From NCBI GenBank assembly GCA_036404435.1, contig DASWZN010000057.1, positions 30,936-94,935 on the forward strand: a stretch of DNA of 64,000 nucleotides, given 5' to 3'. Below, in pieces: positions 60,918-64,000 of the stretch. The notes under the pieces were generated by a model. It made no database searches, was not told the DNA's origin, and saw only the letters and a list, made by a program, of their open reading frames with translations. Numbering within the stretch: position 1 is the stretch's first letter; each line of letters opens with the position of its first letter. Source of the stretch: DASWZN01 sp036404435. Lineage in GTDB: Bacteria; Acidobacteriota; Terriglobia; Bryobacterales; Bryobacteraceae. The position numbers and the translations under genes were made by a program.

Positions 60918-62284
60918 CGCGCGCGTTGCATTCGTGTGGGGCGGACCCCCTGGTCCGCGGCCGACGCCCCCGTCGGCCTGGACCTGGCACCGACGGAAGG
61001 CGGGGCCAGCGGGCGCCGCGCGGACCAGCGGTCCGCCCCACCTTCCTGTTGTGCATCGCCCTCGGCCTGACGCCGGCCGCTCTCGCTAAGGACTCCTGCA
61101 TCGACTGCCACTCCGCGCTCGCCGACGACCTCCAGAAGCCCGCGCTCGCCTTTTCCAAGGATGTGCACAGCCAGCACGGCTTCTCCTGCGTGGACTGCCA
61201 CGGCGGGGACCGCAACGCCGACGACCCGTCCGGCGCCATGGACCCCGCCCGTGGCTTCAAGGGCAAGCCCGCGCGCAAAACCGTGCCGCAGCTCTGCGCC
61301 CGCTGCCATAGCGATGTCGGCCTGATGCGCCGCTACAACCCGCGCGAGCGCGTGGACCAATACGCCGAGTATCAGACCAGCGTCCACGGCAAGCGCATCG
61401 CTGCCGGCGACGAAGCCGCGGCCACCTGCATCGACTGCCACAGCGTGCACGACATCCGCGCCGTCAAGGACCCGCTCTCGCCCGTCCATCCGCTGCGCCT
61501 GCCCGAGACCTGCGCCCGCTGCCACGCCGACGCGGTCCGCATGGCGAAGTACAAGATCCCCACCAACCAGTTCGAGGAGTACCGCCAGAGCGTGCATTGG
61601 GAAGCGCTCGCCAAGCGCCGCGACCTCTCCGCGCCGAGTTGCGCCTCCTGCCACGGCAACCATGGCGCAACGCCGCCGCAGGTCTCCTCGGTCGCCGCGG
61701 TCTGCGGCTCCTGCCACGCCATGATGGAGGACCTGTACGACAAGAGTATGCACCACGACGTCTTCGCCGCGATGAACCTGGGCGGCTGCGTGGTGTGCCA
61801 TAGCAACCACGGCGTCAAGATGCCCTCGACGGCGATGCTCGCCGGACCGGGCTCGGTCTGCAAGCAGTGCCATGACGCGGAGAGCGCCGAGGGCCAGACC
61901 GCCGCCGGCATGGCCGCCGAGATTGCGAAGCTCGATGCTTCGCTGCAAAAGTCCGACGAGATTCTGGGGCTGGCCGCCCGCTCGGGCATGGAAGTTTCCG
62001 AAGCCGTCCTGAAGCTGCGGGACGGACGCGAGGCGCTGGTGAAGGCGCAGGTGGCCACGCACACGCTCGATCCCGCCGCGGTTCAGAAAGCCGCCGAGGC
62101 AGGCCTCGCCATCGCCGCGGAAACCCACCACGCCGGCGAGGCCGCGCTCAAGGAGCTGAATTTCCGCCGCTTCGGCCTCGTCTTTGCATTGATCGCGATC
62201 GCGCTGACGATTGCCGGCTTGTGGCTCCTGATACGCTCCATCGAGGGCGCCCGGCCCCCGGTTGCGGAAGCTGGGAGGAGGTAG
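60914..62284 (+). CDS. Nine-haem cytochrome c with C-terminal membrane helix; repeat inserted in its signal region
   Basis: A 456-residue multihaem cytochrome with nine CxxCH motifs (CIDCH, CVDCH, CARCH, CIDCH, CARCH, CASCH, CGSCH, CVVCH, CKQCH), a helical stretch (~360-410) and a C-terminal membrane helix (FGLVFALIAIALTIAGLWLL). The ATG overlaps the cytochrome b stop as ATGA. Residues ~8-43 are encoded by a palindromic repeat (60936-61041) lying between MTRALHS and the hydrophobic core TFLLCIALGLTPAALA, giving a signal peptide with a very long Arg/Pro/Gly-rich n-region. No ATG or GTG lies between the repeat and the core (only a TTG without ribosome site), so the whole must be translated. It likely takes electrons from Rieske/cytochrome b. 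Confidence 0.92.
   Translation: MTRALHSCGADPLVRGRRPRRPGPGTDGRRGQRAPRGPAVRPTFLLCIALGLTPAALAKDSCIDCHSALADDLQKPALAFSKDVHSQHGFSCVDCHGGDRNADDPSGAMDPARGFKGKPARKTVPQLCARCHSDVGLMRRYNPRERVDQYAEYQTSVHGKRIAAGDEAAATCIDCHSVHDIRAVKDPLSPVHPLRLPETCARCHADAVRMAKYKIPTNQFEEYRQSVHWEALAKRRDLSAPSCASCHGNHGATPPQVSSVAAVCGSCHAMMEDLYDKSMHHDVFAAMNLGGCVVCHSNHGVKMPSTAMLAGPGSVCKQCHDAESAEGQTAAGMAAEIAKLDASLQKSDEILGLAARSGMEVSEAVLKLRDGREALVKAQVATHTLDPAAVQKAAEAGLAIAAETHHAGEAALKELNFRRFGLVFALIAIALTIAGLWLLIRSIEGARPPVAEAGRR
60936..61041. repeat. GTGGGGCGGAC-family palindromic repeat inside a coding sequence
   Basis: Starts GTGGGGCGGACCCCCTGG and ends ACCAGCGGTCCGCCCCAC; outer arms pair over ~23 bases, with an inner CCGACGCCCCCGTCGG hairpin. 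It is in frame in the nine-haem cytochrome gene, 22 bases after its ATG. Confidence 0.9.
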
Positions 62285-62288
62285 AGGT

Positions 62289-63401
62289 ATGGGACCCAGA
62301 TTGTCCCTGCTGCTGGTGGCCCTGTCGGCCACGAGCGGGGCGGCGCCGCCGCTGGACACGCCGGCCAGCGCCGAGGCGTGCGGCCGCTGCCACCGCGCCA
62401 TCCACGAAGCCTGGAAATCCTCGGCGCACGCCGTCGCCGTGGAGAGCCGCCTGTTCCAGGACGCGCTCGAGCTGACCGAGACCGACTACGGCACCGACTC
62501 CCGCAAGGTGTGCCTGGAGTGCCACTCGCCGATAGCCGTCCGCACCGCCGATTTCCGCCTGCGCAGCAAGGTGAGCTGGGAGGGCGTGACCTGCGACTAC
62601 TGCCACTCGGTTCGCGAGGTGACGTTCGACGGCCCCAATCCCAAGGCCCGCGTGGAGTTCACGCAAGTGAAGAGCGGGCCGCTCCGGGACGTGACTTCGG
62701 TCGGGCACCAAACCGTCTACTCCGCCGTGCATACTACGGCCGCCATCTGCGCGCCGTGTCACGACTACCGCAACGCGCTCGGCTTTCCCGTTCTCACGAC
62801 TTACTCGGAGTGGAAGGCCAGCCGGTTCCTGAAGGAAGGCAAGGCTTGCCAGTCCTGCCACATGTACCGTGTGGAGGGCGAGGTGGTGGACCCGCGCATC
62901 CAGCAGGTCAGCCTGGCCAAGATCAACCTGCACCTGATGCCCGGCAGCCACTCGATCGAGCAACTGGCCAGCACGGTGAAGGCGAACCTGACGGCCGAGC
63001 GCCGCGGAGACAGCCTGCACGTTTTCGTGGATGTGGCCAACGTCGCGGCCGGGCATTACGTGCCCACCGGATCGCCGCTCCGGCAGATCGTGCTCGAAGT
63101 GCGCGCGGACGCTTACAACGGCCAGCACTTCCGCGAGCAGCGCGTCTACCGCCGCACGGTGGCCGATCAGCAAGGCAAGGAAATCGACCGCGAGCCGACC
63201 GCCTTCCTACGCGCCGCGAGCGTCCTTTCGGACACGCGCCTGGCCCCCGGCGAGAAGCGCCGCGAGTCGTTCGCCTTCGCCATCCCGCCCGGCACCTCGG
63301 CGCAGGTCAGCGCGACGTTCTGGTATTACTACTCGCCGCTGGCGCGAACCGAGGCCCAGAAGCGGGTTACGTTTTTGGCGCTGCAGCAGTTGGTGAAGTG
63401 A
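62289..63401 (+). CDS. Five-haem cytochrome c with C-terminal beta domain
   Basis: A 370-residue exported protein: signal peptide (SLLLVALSATSGAAPP), five CxxCH motifs (CGRCH, CLECH, CDYCH, CAPCH, CQSCH) in residues ~30-195, then a beta-sandwich-like C-terminal half (~215-370, for example VKANLTAERRGDSLHVFVDV) without haems. It resembles the multihaem proteins annotated as cytochrome c554-like with an added domain. The strong AGGAGGTAGAGGT ribosome site is 5 bases after the previous stop. It is probably an outer partner that receives electrons from the nine-haem protein. Confidence 0.9.
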   Translation: MGPRLSLLLVALSATSGAAPPLDTPASAEACGRCHRAIHEAWKSSAHAVAVESRLFQDALELTETDYGTDSRKVCLECHSPIAVRTADFRLRSKVSWEGVTCDYCHSVREVTFDGPNPKARVEFTQVKSGPLRDVTSVGHQTVYSAVHTTAAICAPCHDYRNALGFPVLTTYSEWKASRFLKEGKACQSCHMYRVEGEVVDPRIQQVSLAKINLHLMPGSHSIEQLASTVKANLTAERRGDSLHVFVDVANVAAGHYVPTGSPLRQIVLEVRADAYNGQHFREQRVYRRTVADQQGKEIDREPTAFLRAASVLSDTRLAPGEKRRESFAFAIPPGTSAQVSATFWYYYSPLARTEAQKRVTFLALQQLVK

Positions 63402-63699
63402 GGAGGGGCGAGTTCCATCTGGTCCGGAGCCTCTTCCTGGCAACCGCCGTGACCGGCGTATCAGGGGACGGATCGACGCAAGGCTGGCACACTTCCCAGA
63501 TCCGGACTTCGCGGGCAGCTGCTGATGCGAAAGTGGATTTCGCGCCAGCTATCGGTTTTTTCTACACGCCGCGGCGTCCGGCGGGATCTACCGGTTGATC
63601 TGCCACATGTCACCAACTGGCGCCACTCGTCGAGTGAAGCAGCTGGCTCTTGGCAGAACGCCCGCAGGCTTCCACTCGTTTGCCCTCGCGAATACTCGA
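63402..63699. other. Intergenic region between convergent genes
   Basis: About 300 bases between the five-haem cytochrome and the PEP-synthase-like gene, which converge. Only short shadow frames are present; no terminator with a T-run or repeat was found. Confidence 0.5.
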
Positions 63700-64000
63700 T
63701 CACTGCGCCTTCCCTTCGCAGGCTGAACGGACCACGCAGCCTCTGGAACCGTCAACGGTGATGGACTCGCCGTCGCGAAGCGCATTCAGAATTCCGGGGA
63801 TGTTGGCGACGGCCGGGATGCCATACTCGCGAGCGACAATGGCGCCATGGCTCAGAAAGCCGCCGGTCTCGACCACAATGGCTGAGGCTCGCAGGAACAG
63901 CGGGGTCCAGCCGGGATCTGTGGATGGGGCTACAAGGACGTCGCCTTGCTGCAAACGAGCCGCGTCGGTTGGAGTGTACAGAATGCGAGCGGCCCCGGTG
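63700..64000 (-). CDS. PEP-utilising enzyme, C-terminal mobile domain (5' part outside window)
   Basis: The frame is open to the right edge (reading TGAARILYTPTDAARLQQGD and onward), so only the C-terminal ~100 residues are seen. The phosphohistidine (swivelling) domain is clear: QGDVLVAPSTDPGWTPLFLR, ETGGFLSHGAIVAREYGIPA (His is the phosphate carrier) and the GESITVDGSRGCV end. The family includes PEP synthase, rifampin phosphotransferase and related dikinases; the missing ATP-binding part would decide which. An internal TTG at 63954 is not the real start. Confidence 0.88.
   Translation of the reverse strand, partial: TGAARILYTPTDAARLQQGDVLVAPSTDPGWTPLFLRASAIVVETGGFLSHGAIVAREYGIPAVANIPGILNALRDGESITVDGSRGCVVRSACEGKAQ

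Overview
The window is high-GC bacterial chromosome, densely packed, with many ATGA/GTGA start-stop overlaps and frequent GTG starts. The gene content suggests an acidobacterium, probably of the Solibacter/Bryobacter kind. The clues are a large Oar-like TonB receptor with an N-terminal carboxypeptidase-regulatory domain, secreted proteins built of 'VADTR' repeats, an ARPP-1-type protein, many secreted carbohydrate-active enzymes, an Anbu/ATP-grasp operon and multihaem cytochromes. This placement is an inference from gene families. There is no rRNA in the window; the only RNA gene seen is a tRNA-Ala(GGC).

Layout. 1-1310: the 3' end of rpoC and its terminator. 1399-2492: an iron-sulfur flavoprotein and a secreted peroxiredoxin. 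2564-6590 (minus): a tightly coupled operon of circularly permuted ATP-grasp, alpha-E, Anbu proteasome-like peptidase and transglutaminase, a predicted but poorly characterised peptide-tagging or processing system. 7109-13950: a secreted repeat protein with a glycosidase-like barrel, a HEAT-like exported protein interrupted by an amber codon, a zinc-ribbon membrane protein and a frameshifted ISL3-type transposase remnant. 14007-18342: tRNA-Ala, HD and HDOD proteins, then tsaC/sua5, prfB (with its programmed frameshift) and a phosphoesterase. 18358-33357: carbohydrate metabolism (GH31, GH113-like, CE15, GH79, an esterase, a TonB receptor) with a Doc toxin-antitoxin pair.

33354-45715 (minus): rnj, a complete SUF iron-sulfur operon (sufB-C-D-S-U, a DUF59 protein, an Rrf2 regulator) and secA. 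45847-53114: a hydrolase, two exported proteins, a two-subunit molybdenum hydroxylase, a decayed HigB/HigA-type pair and an archaemetzincin. 53280-63401: a respiratory island. On the minus strand a GcvH-like membrane protein lacking the lipoyl lysine, a HybA-like ferredoxin, a HybB/NrfD-like quinol protein, a histidine kinase with haem c motifs in its sensor domain and a sigma-54 response regulator form one chain. On the plus strand, diverging from it, lie a Rieske protein, cytochrome b, a nine-haem and a five-haem cytochrome c. The window ends inside a PEP-synthase-like gene.

The most distinctive features are a family of nested palindromic repeats (about 50-110 bp). Two copies lie inside reading frames: one splits the signal peptide of the nine-haem cytochrome and one forms the N-terminal extension of SufS. 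Next in interest are the respiratory island with its haem-sensing kinase, the Anbu operon, and several broken or recoded genes (prfB recoding, amber codon at 12131, frameshifted HigB, transposase remnant).
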